In this document: positions 7,349-16,426 of the stretch, in pieces
How positions within the stretch are numbered: position 1 is the first letter of the stretch
How the letters are laid out: each line of letters opens with the position of its first letter
Source of the DNA: CALDUY01 sp046350255
GTDB taxonomy: Bacteria; Planctomycetota; Planctomycetia; Gemmatales; Gemmataceae
Reading direction: 5' to 3'
Assembly (NCBI GenBank): GCA_046350255.1
Contig: JAXMAV010000015.1
Span: forward strand, 62,001-126,000
Length of the DNA: 64,000 nucleotides
Notes under the pieces: generated by a model
The model's database searches: none
Told to the model about the DNA's origin: nothing
What the model saw: the letters and a program-made list of their open reading frames with translations, nothing else
Position numbers and translations under genes: made by a program

Positions 7349-10300
7349 GTGTTTGGAACGAAGAACGTAAGCCGGCGAGGCGGCATTCTACCGATGCTAG
7401 TGCTGTGCCTGACCGTGCTGCTGGGGCTGGTGGCGCTGGCGGTGGACATAGGCATGCTGGCGGTCGCGCGGACGCAGTGTCAGGCGGTGGCCGATGCTGT
7501 CGCGCTATCGGGCGCGCGGGCGCTCAACGGGGATCCAACGGTGGACTTCAACCGCGATGCTGTTCCGACTGCCGCCAACCAGGTGATCGCGCAGACGCGC
7601 ATTCTGGGGCAACCGGTGCAGTCGAACCAGGTCAACACCGAGATCGGCTCGTACCGGTACGATACCAGCAGCAACCAGTTCATCATCGCGACCAACCGGC
7701 TGAGCAACACCGAGGCCTGGTCACTGGTCCGGGCCACGGTGAATGCGACCAACAACACCACCTTCGGCCGCATCCTGGGCGTCCAGTCGCTGAACGCCTC
7801 GGCCGTCGCCGTGGCCGCGCATCGTCCGCGCGACGTGGCCATTGTGATCGACTTCTCGGGGTCGATGCGGCTTAATAGCTTGCTCGGCGCGCCGATCACT
7901 GATGCGACGGGTTTGAACCTGACGAGCCGAAACCGGGCCATGAACGTGGAGACCGCCTATCCCACGTTCGGCCACTGGACCAACGTGAGCACCTGGCGCG
8001 GCACCAGCGCCCAGGTGGCGTTCAACACGGCCACGGGCGAATCGGTGGGGCCTTCCAACTTCACCCAGCTGACTGACGAAGGTAAGCCGATCATCGAGGA
8101 CTTCTTCCAGGATGCCTCGCCGTTTGGCTCGTCCACCAAGGCGTTCACCCAGCAACCGACGTCGTACGGTACCACCCCGGGCGGGATGAACGCTCCCCGG
8201 GTGCGCAATAGCACCAGCTGGGCCATCAACGTCAATGAGGTGGCCCTGGGCGCAACCTCGTCGGCGCTGAAATCACTGGCAAAGACAACGTCGAGCACGC
8301 CCTTCCTCGATGACATCACCTCCACGAACGTGGTGGGCAGCGCGACCACCGGCTACGGCAACTCCTTCGTCGATGAGACGGTAGGCCCGAACTACTGGGG
8401 CAAGACGTTCTACGTCTGGCCGCCCGACCCGCGTGGACCGACCAACCTGGGCAGCTGGGCCAACAACGGCGCCAAAGATTGGCGCCAGCGCTTCTTCTAC
8501 CAGATCTACCTCGGCCCACGCACCGGCACCTCGACCACCACGACGGGCGGCACCGGTGGCGGGACCGGCGGTGGCGGCACCGGTGGCGGCGGCACCGGCG
8601 GCGGCGGGTCGTCTCCGCCTCCTCCCCCGCCTCCGCTCAACGTGGTGCCGGGGCTGGGAGACGGCAAGTCGTTCTTCCAGTTCACCACGGGGTCGGGTTT
8701 GATCGTGGGGGGACGCTACCCCCTCGTCAACAACAATCTCATGTGGAACGGCGGGACCAATCTTACCAGCACCGGCGTGGATTCGACCTCGACCAGCTGG
8801 AACCAGTATGGCGACGGCAACTTCCGCGCGCCTGGATCGCTGACCGAGTTCATTCTGGCCTCCACGAGTTCCAGCGTGACCAACTCCGACGGCAGCGTCA
8901 CCACCACCACCGTCACTCAGTATCAGCGCTTCACCTACCAGCCCAATTACGACGCCATCCTGGCCTGGATCAAATCCGGCACGCAGGTGGCGCCACCGCG
9001 GATGCGCGCCGGGGGCATTCTCTACTACGATGCCATCCCCGACACCGTCCGCATCGATGTGCATCCGATCCCGACCACCGACCAGGCGGGGCGCAACCAG
9101 CGGTTCTGGAAAGAGTATATCGACGAGGTGCTCGGCATTCAGCAGTCTGGCTTCACCACCACCAACGGCATCCGCTACGCGGTGTACACCAACCGGGCGG
9201 GCCGCATGGGCTACGGCGACTTCTTCGCCTGGCCGAGCAAGACCACGCGCATCCATGCGTCCGGTCGCGGCCTGGAAAGCATCTCGCCGCCGCCGATCGA
9301 TCGCTGGAATTGGAACGGCAGCGATGCCACGCAGTCGGACACCCGGTACATGGACTACCGCGACAATCCGCGTCGGCCGCGCATGCAGTTCTGGTTCGGC
9401 GGAGCCACCATGGTAGATTTCCTGAGCAACATGAACCTCATGAGTCGGTCGTGGATGCCCGGGACGGCCCACGAATCGCCGATGTGGCAGTGCAAGGCCG
9501 GAGTGGCCGCCGCCCTGAACGACATCAAGCTGAACCATCCCAACGACCTGGTGTCGCTCATCGCCTTCAGCAAACCCGAGGGTTACTCTCCTACCACCGG
9601 TTCGACGTTGCAGAGCGGATCGTTCAACGCGCCCCGATCGCCTCTGGGCCGCGACTACAACAAGATGATCAACTCGCTCTACTTCCCGGCGCAGGTGGCC
9701 AACACCGGGACCGAGATCACGCCATTTGACGCGGCCATCACCGACGCGCCGAAGTCGATCGGCGGCACCACCTACGCGATGGGCTTCATGCTCGCCTACA
9801 ACCAGTTCAGCCGGGGCGTGGTCGATTCCGACCTGCGCCGCTTCGCTGGCGGGTCGGCGCCGGAGGGCTACGCGGGTGGCCTGGGTCGCCGGGGCGCGCA
9901 GAAGATGGTCATCTTCGAGACCGATGGCGTCTGCTCGGCCACGGTCTATGCCCCCGGAGCGCTCAATACCATGTTCACCAACAATGGCCCCTATCGGTCG
10001 TGGTTCAAGGTGCGCTACGACGCCGCCGGCAGCATCAAGAACGAGTATCCGCCCTATCTCGCCTCCGGCGCGACGGACGCAGCCACGCAGACGCTCGAGG
10101 TGGTGCAACGGCTCTGCGCCCAGGATACGGACATGACACCTGGATACTCCACCCGACGAAAGCCGGTGAAGGTCCACACCATGGGCTACGGCAGTCTCTT
10201 CGAGACCGCCAGCGCCAACCGCACCACAGCCATGAACCTCCTGCAGTCGATCCAGTACTATGGCGGCACGCAGGATAGCCCCTCGCTCGCGCTCGACGAG

Positions 10301-10402
10301 GACAAGATCATCATCGGCGACTCGACGACGCGCATCAACAAGATGCAGTCGGCCTTCAGCAAGATCATGCAGGATGGCTACTCGGTCACGCTGATCGATT
10401 GA
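7349..10402 (+). CDS. Large TadG-like protein with von Willebrand A domain
   Basis: The 1017-aa product starts at GTG 7349 after GAGGAGGG. Its N-terminus is the TadG/putative Flp pilus-assembly region (GGILPMLVLCLTVLLGLVAL, then AVADAVALSGARALNG), anchoring the protein in the inner membrane. A von Willebrand A domain begins near residue 164 with the metal-binding DxSxS motif (Asp168-Ser172 in DFSGS). The vWA fold is split: about 220 residues intervene before a low-complexity Thr/Gly stretch and a run of seven prolines (about residues 391-430), and later segments (MVDFLSNMNLM, NDLVSLIAFSK, KMVIFETDGVC) resemble the remaining vWA strands. TadG proteins are accessory to tad pili; the vWA domain may bind protein partners. 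A strong terminator follows. Confidence 0.85.
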   Translation: MFGTKNVSRRGGILPMLVLCLTVLLGLVALAVDIGMLAVARTQCQAVADAVALSGARALNGDPTVDFNRDAVPTAANQVIAQTRILGQPVQSNQVNTEIGSYRYDTSSNQFIIATNRLSNTEAWSLVRATVNATNNTTFGRILGVQSLNASAVAVAAHRPRDVAIVIDFSGSMRLNSLLGAPITDATGLNLTSRNRAMNVETAYPTFGHWTNVSTWRGTSAQVAFNTATGESVGPSNFTQLTDEGKPIIEDFFQDASPFGSSTKAFTQQPTSYGTTPGGMNAPRVRNSTSWAINVNEVALGATSSALKSLAKTTSSTPFLDDITSTNVVGSATTGYGNSFVDETVGPNYWGKTFYVWPPDPRGPTNLGSWANNGAKDWRQRFFYQIYLGPRTGTSTTTTGGTGGGTGGGGTGGGGTGGGGSSPPPPPPPLNVVPGLGDGKSFFQFTTGSGLIVGGRYPLVNNNLMWNGGTNLTSTGVDSTSTSWNQYGDGNFRAPGSLTEFILASTSSSVTNSDGSVTTTTVTQYQRFTYQPNYDAILAWIKSGTQVAPPRMRAGGILYYDAIPDTVRIDVHPIPTTDQAGRNQRFWKEYIDEVLGIQQSGFTTTNGIRYAVYTNRAGRMGYGDFFAWPSKTTRIHASGRGLESISPPPIDRWNWNGSDATQSDTRYMDYRDNPRRPRMQFWFGGATMVDFLSNMNLMSRSWMPGTAHESPMWQCKAGVAAALNDIKLNHPNDLVSLIAFSKPEGYSPTTGSTLQSGSFNAPRSPLGRDYNKMINSLYFPAQVANTGTEITPFDAAITDAPKSIGGTTYAMGFMLAYNQFSRGVVDSDLRRFAGGSAPEGYAGGLGRRGAQKMVIFETDGVCSATVYAPGALNTMFTNNGPYRSWFKVRYDAAGSIKNEYPPYLASGATDAATQTLEVVQRLCAQDTDMTPGYSTRRKPVKVHTMGYGSLFETASANRTTAMNLLQSIQYYGGTQDSPSLALDEDKIIIGDSTTRINKMQSAFSKIMQDGYSVTLID

Positions 10403-10422
10403 TCCTCCCGAAGCGCCGTGCT

Positions 10423-10470
10423 AGAACCGCAGGTGGGAATCGGACGTCTCCGATACCCCTGCGGTTCTTT
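10423..10470 (+). terminator. Intrinsic terminator after the Tad-like genes
   Basis: AGAACCGCAGG (10423-10433) pairs with CCTGCGGTTCT (10458-10468), with an inner ATCGG/CCGAT stem (10439-10443 / 10450-10454). A short T-run follows. It sits 21 bases after the TadG-like stop. Confidence 0.85.
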
Positions 10471-10489
10471 CCGTTGAGGTGGCCCGATC

Positions 10490-11260
10490 ATGCCTCGCGC
10501 CGACGTTGCCGTCCCGCTCGCACTTCCTGAAGGGGCCTACGCCTTTGTCCGCGGGGTGGGGTTCATCCTTACCACGCCGTCCGCCTGGTTTCATGCGGCG
10601 GTGCCCGTGGTGACGGCCCTGGTGCTAGCCTGCGGCCTTAGCGGCGCGAGTCTACCCCTGGCCCGGCAGGCTGCCACCTGGTTATTACCCGGCGAGACTG
10701 CCACGTCGCAGGCGGGCGGCTGGGCGGTGACGCTCATCCTGGCCCTGTTCTTCATCCTGATGGCCGCCCTGCTCGCGCTGGTGCTGGCGCAGCCGCTCTC
10801 GGGCTGGGCGCTGGAAGCCATCGCGCGGAATCAGGAGCAACGGCTCACGGGGAGCGCTCCGCCAGAGCCGGGGTTCCTGCGTTCCATCCTCGTCGGGCTG
10901 CGCTGCTCACTGTTCATTCTGGTGGCCAGCCTGGTGACGACGGCGCTGCTGCTGAGCGTCACGCTGGTGTTTCCTCCCACCGCCGTGGTGACCGTGCCGC
11001 TCAAGGTGCTGACCGCGGGCTGCTACCTCGCCTGGGACCTGACCGATTATCCCCTGGGGCTGCGTGGCCTGGGCATCGGCGCCCGGCTGGGCTGGGCCTG
11101 GCGCAACCTCGGCGCGTTCACGCTCTTCGGCGTCTGCTGGGCCCTGGTCCTGGTGGTTCCGGGGGTATTCTTGCTGGTGTTGCCCATGGGCGTGGCTGGG
11201 GCTACCTGCCTGGTGGTGGCCTCGGAGCAACGGCAGATTCCCGATGCGCTCCCTGCCTGA
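10490..11260 (+). CDS. EI24/CysZ-like membrane protein
   Basis: A 256-aa integral membrane protein with about five or six hydrophobic segments (near residues 38-60, 78-105, 128-160, 165-180, 205-240). The opening AFVRGVGFILTTPSAW and the segment AGCYLAWDLTDYPLGLRGL match the EI24 domain family, which includes the sulfate transporter CysZ; the tyrosine/aspartate-proline signature typical of that family is present as LTDYPL. A transport role is possible, but I cannot assign sulfate from sequence alone. The assimilatory sulfite reductase in this window is 50 kb away, so context does not help. It follows a terminator and converges with the mutase large-subunit gene, three bases apart. Confidence 0.75.
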   Translation: MPRADVAVPLALPEGAYAFVRGVGFILTTPSAWFHAAVPVVTALVLACGLSGASLPLARQAATWLLPGETATSQAGGWAVTLILALFFILMAALLALVLAQPLSGWALEAIARNQEQRLTGSAPPEPGFLRSILVGLRCSLFILVASLVTTALLLSVTLVFPPTAVVTVPLKVLTAGCYLAWDLTDYPLGLRGLGIGARLGWAWRNLGAFTLFGVCWALVLVVPGVFLLVLPMGVAGATCLVVASEQRQIPDALPA

Positions 11261-11263
11261 ACG

Positions 11264-12901
11264 TCACCAGCGAGCCGCGCCCTGGTAGAGGCCGAACACG
11301 TCGGCCAGGGCAGCCATGATCTCGCCCACGGTACACCGGGCCCGGGCGGCCTCGATGAAAGTGGGCATGAGGTTCTCCGTGGTGCCAGCCACGCGCCGTA
11401 TCTGATCGAGCCATCCGCGAACGATCTGGGGATCTCGTGCCTGTTTTCGCTGGCGCAGGCGCTCAGTCTGTTCCTTCTCGGGGCGGTCATCGATGATCAG
11501 GGTCTCCAGGCGCTTTTCTTCGGGCTGCTCGAACGCGTTGACTCCGACCACAAGTTTGCGTCGGGCATCGACCTCGCGTTGATAGGTGAAGGCCGCGTCA
11601 GCGATTTCGCGGCGAAAGAACCCGCTCTCCAGCGCCGCGATCATGCCTCCCTGACTGGTGATGCGATCGAAATACTCGCGCGCCTGCTGCTGCATTTGCT
11701 GCGTGAGCGTCTCGACAAAGTAACTCCCCCCTAGCGGATCGACTGTGTTCGTCACTCCTGTCTCGTGGGCCAGCACCTGCTGCGTGCGCAGGGCCAGAGT
11801 GACGGCATGCTCGGAAGGCAGCGCCAGGGTTTCGTCCATGCTGTTGGTGTGCAGCGACTGACAGCCCCCCAGGACAGCGGCCAGCGCCTGGTAGGCGACT
11901 CGGACCAGGTTCACCTCGGGCTGGCGATCCTGCAGCGAGCAGCCAGCAGTCTGAGCGTGAAAGCGGAGTTTCCACGACGATTCCTGCCGCGCGCCGTAGC
12001 GTTCGCGCAGCGCCTCGGCCCACAGCACCCGGGCGGCGCGGTACTTGGCCACCTCCTCGAAGAGGTCGTTGTGGGCATTGAAAAAGAAGCTGAGCCGTGG
12101 AGCGAAGCTGTCGATGGGCAGGCCGCGGGCCAGGCACTGTTCGACGTAATGGAAGCCATCCGCCAGGGTGAAGGCCAGTTCCTGCACGGCCGTCGAGCCA
12201 GCCTCACGAATGTGGTAGCCGGAGATGGAGACCGTGTTCCACTGGGGGACGTGAAGGCTGCCAAACTCGATGACATCGCAGACGAGTCGCACGTGGGGTT
12301 CGGGCGGGAAGACGAACTCGTTCTGCGCGTGAAACTCCTTCAGGATGTCGTTCTGAATCGTGCCGCGCAGCAGGCTCCAGTCGACGCCCTGGTCGGTGGC
12401 GTGGGCAAGGAAGAAGGCCATCAGGATGGCCGCCGGCGCGTTGATGGTCATCGACACCGAGACCTGGGCCAGATCGATACCGGCGAAAAGCTCGGCCATG
12501 TCGTCGAGGGTATCGACGGCGACACCGAGTCGGCCCACCTCCCCCCGGGCGCGCGGGTCGTCGCTGTCTAGCCCCATCAAGGTGGGCAGATCGAAGGCGG
12601 TCGAGAGCCCGGTCTGTCCGCGCCCGAGGAGGAACTTGAACCGCTCGTTGGTCTGTCGGGCGGTGCCGAACCCCGCGAACTGCCGCATGGTCCACAGCCG
12701 GCTGCGGTACATGGTGGGGTGAACGCCCCGGAGGAAGGGGTACTGCCCGGGGAAGCTGGGAGGCACCTCGGGGGCAGATTCCGCCGTATAAAGAGCCTCG
12801 ATGGGGACATTACTGACCGTCGTGGGCGGTTCGGGGCGCATGGGAGCGGCGGCGGCCTCTCGTTGCCAGCGCTCGCGGGCGGGATCGGAGGGGGACGCCA
12901 T
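11264..12901 (-). CDS. Acyl-CoA mutase large (catalytic) subunit, isobutyryl-CoA mutase-like
   Basis: A 545-aa TIM-barrel subunit of the coenzyme-B12 methylmalonyl-CoA mutase superfamily without its own B12 domain. Motifs in order: HPTMYRSRLWTMRQFAGFGT, GLSTAFDLPTLMGLDSDDPR, VSMTINAPAA, GTIQNDILKEFHAQNEFVF, VSISGYHIREAGST (His230), and SLHTNSMDETLALPSE. In methylmalonyl-CoA mutase the substrate carboxylate is held by Tyr89 and Arg207; the aligned residues here are Phe75 (RQF) and Gln193 (HAQ), the pair found in isobutyryl-CoA mutase IcmA. I infer an isobutyryl/n-butyryl-CoA type substrate. ATG 12901 is chosen because AGGAG lies seven bases upstream; a TTG two codons earlier is possible. The partner subunit gene lies at 5537-5959. 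Confidence 0.9.
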   Translation of the reverse strand: MASPSDPARERWQREAAAAPMRPEPPTTVSNVPIEALYTAESAPEVPPSFPGQYPFLRGVHPTMYRSRLWTMRQFAGFGTARQTNERFKFLLGRGQTGLSTAFDLPTLMGLDSDDPRARGEVGRLGVAVDTLDDMAELFAGIDLAQVSVSMTINAPAAILMAFFLAHATDQGVDWSLLRGTIQNDILKEFHAQNEFVFPPEPHVRLVCDVIEFGSLHVPQWNTVSISGYHIREAGSTAVQELAFTLADGFHYVEQCLARGLPIDSFAPRLSFFFNAHNDLFEEVAKYRAARVLWAEALRERYGARQESSWKLRFHAQTAGCSLQDRQPEVNLVRVAYQALAAVLGGCQSLHTNSMDETLALPSEHAVTLALRTQQVLAHETGVTNTVDPLGGSYFVETLTQQMQQQAREYFDRITSQGGMIAALESGFFRREIADAAFTYQREVDARRKLVVGVNAFEQPEEKRLETLIIDDRPEKEQTERLRQRKQARDPQIVRGWLDQIRRVAGTTENLMPTFIEAARARCTVGEIMAALADVFGLYQGAARW

Positions 12902-12937
12902 GTGCAAACTCCTGGGGCAGGTTCCGGAATCAGCCGG

Positions 12938-15900
12938 TCAGCGCTGCGGTTCGTCCGGAGTGGAAGCCGGAAGGGACTGAACGAACGGCAGGCTCTGCTC
13001 GTACAGCGCGAGGCGCGCCTCGAACTCTCCGCGTTGTCGCTCCTCCACCAGGGCGAGGGCTTTTCGCTGCGTCTGGGCGGCCTCGGCAAATTGCGAGTTG
13101 GCAGCCTGGGCCGCCGCCAGCGTGTCGAGGCGGAAGGCATCCTCGCCTTTTTCCAGTGCCTGGCGCGCCAGCTCCAGGGCACGGGGTGGATTTCGCAGGT
13201 CGGCCTGGGCGGTGGTGGCCAGGCGCCAGGCAAGGTTGTTGCAGATGCGAACGTCGTCGGGAGCGACCCGCAAAGCCGACTCGTTATCGCGCAGGGCCAG
13301 GCCAGGTTCGTTGCGCAGCACGTGAATGCGTGCTCGCATCATCAGTGCCTCGAGATCATCGGGCGCGCGGGAAAGGATCAATTCGAGATCGGAAAAGGCC
13401 TGATCTAACTCTCCCCGGGCGATCAGCAAGCTGGCGCGGTTGTAGTAGCCGAGAGGGTAGGTGGGATCGGCCGCGATGGCAGTGGTAAAGTCGGCCAGGG
13501 CCTCGGCCTGCTCACCACGATGACGGCGAATGATCCCGCGGTTGACCAGAGCTGACGGGTTGCCGGGTTCGAGGCGAAGAACATGATCAAAATCGGCGAG
13601 CGCCTCGTCGAAGCGACCCGCCTCGGCGTGGGTGAGTCCGCGGCCATAACGGGCGGGCAGGTAATCCGGCGCGAGTTGCAACACAGCATCGAAGTCGGCC
13701 TGTGCCTTCTGAGCCTGGCCGCGCCGCGCGTGAATATCGCCCCGCTGACACAGCGCCTCGGGCTGATCCGGAACCAGGCGAATGACCACGTCGAGGTCCG
13801 CCAGGGCTCGGTCGAACTCTCCCTGCTGGCTGAGCAACTGCGCCCGGGCCAGGGCCGCCTGGATCTCGGCCGGATCGAGTTTCAGAACGGCATCGTAGTC
13901 CGCCAGAGCGGCAGCGTGCTGGCCCAGTTGGTGGTGCAGAGCGGCCCGGGCTAGCCAGAGATCGGCATCCTCCGGTTCCAGTCGGATGGCCTCGCTGAAA
14001 TCAGCCAGCGCCTGATCGTGGCTGCCGCGACGGAGGTGGGCCTGGCCTCGGTTGGCGAAGGTACTGGCCATCAGCGGATCGAGGCGGATGGCCTCGGTGT
14101 AGTCCTCGATCGCGCGGGCAAAGTCACCGCGCCGGGCGTGAAGCCTGCCTCGCTCGAAGAACGCTCGCGGTTCGGAGTTCAGGCTCAGCAACGTGGTCAG
14201 ATCGGTCAGGGCCTCGTCCAGCTGGTTGCACCGCAAGTGAACGGCCGCTCGCTCCAGCAGTGCGGCGGTGCTCTGGGGAGCGAGTCGCAGCGCTTCAGTC
14301 AGGTCCGCGAGTGCCCGGTCGGTCTGGCCGAGGTCGTTGTAGGCGCGCCCGCGGGAGATCAGCACAGCGGGATTCTCAAGCGACAGATCGAGTGCGGCAG
14401 AGAAGTCAGCCACGGCCTCCGCCAGGTTGCCGGTGCTGGCCTGGATCAATCCTCGGTCGTGATGCAGGCCGGCAGAGGGTTGCAGCGTCAGTGCCTGCGA
14501 GTAGTCAGCGATGGCCAGGGCATGACGACCCAGGTGCTGGTAGGCGGCAGCGCGATCGCACAGTGCCTTGACGTTTCCAGGAGTGAGCTGAAGCAGACGC
14601 GTGAAATCGGTCACGGCCCGGCCAGCATCGCCCAGCATGAGGTAGGCCTTGCCCCGGTTGCTCAGCGACCAGATGTGCCGGGGGTCGAGCCGGAGTGCCT
14701 CGGTGTAGTCGGCCACGGCGAGGGCGAATTCACCCTGAGAGTAATGGGCGTTGCCTCGGTTGAAAAAGAGCGACTCGCTGTGCGGGTCGAGCCGGAGCGC
14801 CTCGGTGTAGTCGGCCACGGCCCGGCCATGGTCATTCATCTGGGCAAAGGCGAGCCCACGCTGAGTGATGGCATCGAGCTGGCGCGGTTCGAGGCGGAGC
14901 GATTCGGTGAAATCGGCGATGGCCGCTGCTGGCTGACCGGCGCGAAACTGAACCAGTCCGCGCCGACGCAGCAGCGACGCTTGCTCGGGTTGGAGTTGCA
15001 GAGCGGCGGTGTAGTCGGCCAGAGCTTCGGCGAATGCCCCCTGCTGAGTGTGGGCGCTGGCGCGTTGCAGCAAGGCGTCAAGGTCGTCGGGGCGCTGCTG
15101 CAACCGGGCGTCGAGGGTTTCCAGCGTGGAGTCGTGCAGGTGACGATCGATCCGGCCAATCTGTGGATCCTGCAACAGATCGCTGGCGAGGCGGTCCAGC
15201 ACGGCGCCGGCGTGATCCGGCCGGGCCTGGATGCGCCAGGCAGTGCAGGAACTAATCAGGTTGCGCCAGGCTTCAGGCACGAGCAGACAATCGGCCCGCG
15301 AGGGTTCGGGCTTGCCGGTCAATCCAAAGGCACAAAGGCGGCCCAGGTTGAACAGATCCGAATGTGGGCCCACCCAGACCTGCCCCTTGGGACGGCCGAC
15401 CACCTCGGGCGGCGCAAACGGGATCAGGTGCGCAACACTACGGCCGAGGCCGGAATCGCGCAGGGCTTCGGGGTTACTGGCGCTGGCGTGAATGATGGAG
15501 CGCCGAAACATCAGGCCACTATCGAGCAGCTTGACGTTCCAGCAGTTCGCCCCATCTCGAGTCTTGCCGCGCCGCACCAGAACTGATTGCGGTCGCAAGC
15601 AGCGCTGGAGCAGTCCTCGGCCATGCAGTGCCTGAAGCAAGCGAAGTAGCGGCCAGGCCACCTGCAGCCATTCCTCGGGCGCCAGGGGCCCCTGCTCGGC
15701 AACGATCTCGGCCAGCGTGCGCGCCTCGATATACTCCTGCACCAGGTACGGGCGCGGCGTCTCGTTGCCCATGGCGCCCACATCCAGAATCCGTACCAGC
15801 GCGGGATGATCCACCTCCTGGAGCAGACGGGCTTCCCGCAGGAGCAGCGACGAATCGCGATCTAGGCTGTCCGTGCGCAACGCGCGAATGACCACCTGTC

Positions 15901-16426
15901 GATCTGCCTGCAAACGATCGCGGCACAAAAACGAAACGCCGAACCCTCCCGCGCCCAGCAGACGCAGGGGTTCATAACGGCTGAAGGGGAATGGCTCGAA
16001 GGTTTCGGGGTCGAGCACCACCGCCCGACGCAACGAAGCCAGAGCGATCTCCCATTCTCGTCGTTCCACTGCGGCCCGAAACACGTTGTGGTGCGCCTCG
16101 GCCTGGGAGATGGGATCGGTGACGAGGCGAGCCACTTCCTCGAAATCCGACTGGCTGGCCTCGAGATCGCCGATCACCACCTCGAGCTGGGCCAGGCTAT
16201 TCCACAACGCGGGCAGGCGTGAGCGAGTGTCTTCCGGGAGTCGGCGGAAGCGCAGGACGAGATCCTGCACCTCTTCGCGTTCTCCCTCGCTGCGCAGGGC
16301 CAGGCCATCACGAGGACGAACGGCACAGGGGTGCAGATCGTGCCGACGCTTCAGGGCAACCACGGCGTCGTAGAGATCCTGGTAGGGCTGCCCTGCCGTG
16401 TGCAGTTCGGCCTGAATGTCGAGCAC
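12938..16426 (-). CDS. Pseudokinase-like protein with long TPR array
   Basis: The 1162-aa protein combines an N-terminal helical region (residues 1-145), a Ser/Thr-kinase-like domain (about 150-420) and about 20 tetratricopeptide repeats (about 434-1130). The kinase-like fold is clear: glycine loop LGAGGFGVSF at 157-166, a helix-C Glu in LLLREARLLQEVDHPALVRI, and an APPE segment near 338. Catalytic positions are changed: the ATP-anchoring Lys is Arg181 (VVIRAL), HRD is Gln-Arg-Cys (274-276), the following Lys is Arg and Asn is Ser, and DFG is Asp-Ser-Gly (302-304). It probably binds partners rather than phosphorylating them. No signal peptide or transmembrane helix is evident. Start GTG follows GAGGA. 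It is 36 bases upstream of the mutase large-subunit gene in the same direction. Confidence 0.9.
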   Translation of the reverse strand: MLDIQAELHTAGQPYQDLYDAVVALKRRHDLHPCAVRPRDGLALRSEGEREEVQDLVLRFRRLPEDTRSRLPALWNSLAQLEVVIGDLEASQSDFEEVARLVTDPISQAEAHHNVFRAAVERREWEIALASLRRAVVLDPETFEPFPFSRYEPLRLLGAGGFGVSFLCRDRLQADRQVVIRALRTDSLDRDSSLLLREARLLQEVDHPALVRILDVGAMGNETPRPYLVQEYIEARTLAEIVAEQGPLAPEEWLQVAWPLLRLLQALHGRGLLQRCLRPQSVLVRRGKTRDGANCWNVKLLDSGLMFRRSIIHASASNPEALRDSGLGRSVAHLIPFAPPEVVGRPKGQVWVGPHSDLFNLGRLCAFGLTGKPEPSRADCLLVPEAWRNLISSCTAWRIQARPDHAGAVLDRLASDLLQDPQIGRIDRHLHDSTLETLDARLQQRPDDLDALLQRASAHTQQGAFAEALADYTAALQLQPEQASLLRRRGLVQFRAGQPAAAIADFTESLRLEPRQLDAITQRGLAFAQMNDHGRAVADYTEALRLDPHSESLFFNRGNAHYSQGEFALAVADYTEALRLDPRHIWSLSNRGKAYLMLGDAGRAVTDFTRLLQLTPGNVKALCDRAAAYQHLGRHALAIADYSQALTLQPSAGLHHDRGLIQASTGNLAEAVADFSAALDLSLENPAVLISRGRAYNDLGQTDRALADLTEALRLAPQSTAALLERAAVHLRCNQLDEALTDLTTLLSLNSEPRAFFERGRLHARRGDFARAIEDYTEAIRLDPLMASTFANRGQAHLRRGSHDQALADFSEAIRLEPEDADLWLARAALHHQLGQHAAALADYDAVLKLDPAEIQAALARAQLLSQQGEFDRALADLDVVIRLVPDQPEALCQRGDIHARRGQAQKAQADFDAVLQLAPDYLPARYGRGLTHAEAGRFDEALADFDHVLRLEPGNPSALVNRGIIRRHRGEQAEALADFTTAIAADPTYPLGYYNRASLLIARGELDQAFSDLELILSRAPDDLEALMMRARIHVLRNEPGLALRDNESALRVAPDDVRICNNLAWRLATTAQADLRNPPRALELARQALEKGEDAFRLDTLAAAQAANSQFAEAAQTQRKALALVEERQRGEFEARLALYEQSLPFVQSLPASTPDEPQR

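Noticed and set aside
8273..10177. 634-codon minus-strand frame opposite the vWA gene
   Set aside because: Antisense shadow: Arg/His-rich translation, no domain, and the plus-strand frame has clear TadG and vWA motifs.
14018..15586. Long plus-strand open frame inside the pseudokinase-TPR gene
   Set aside because: Composition and lack of any motif mark it as an antisense shadow of the GC-rich TPR gene.
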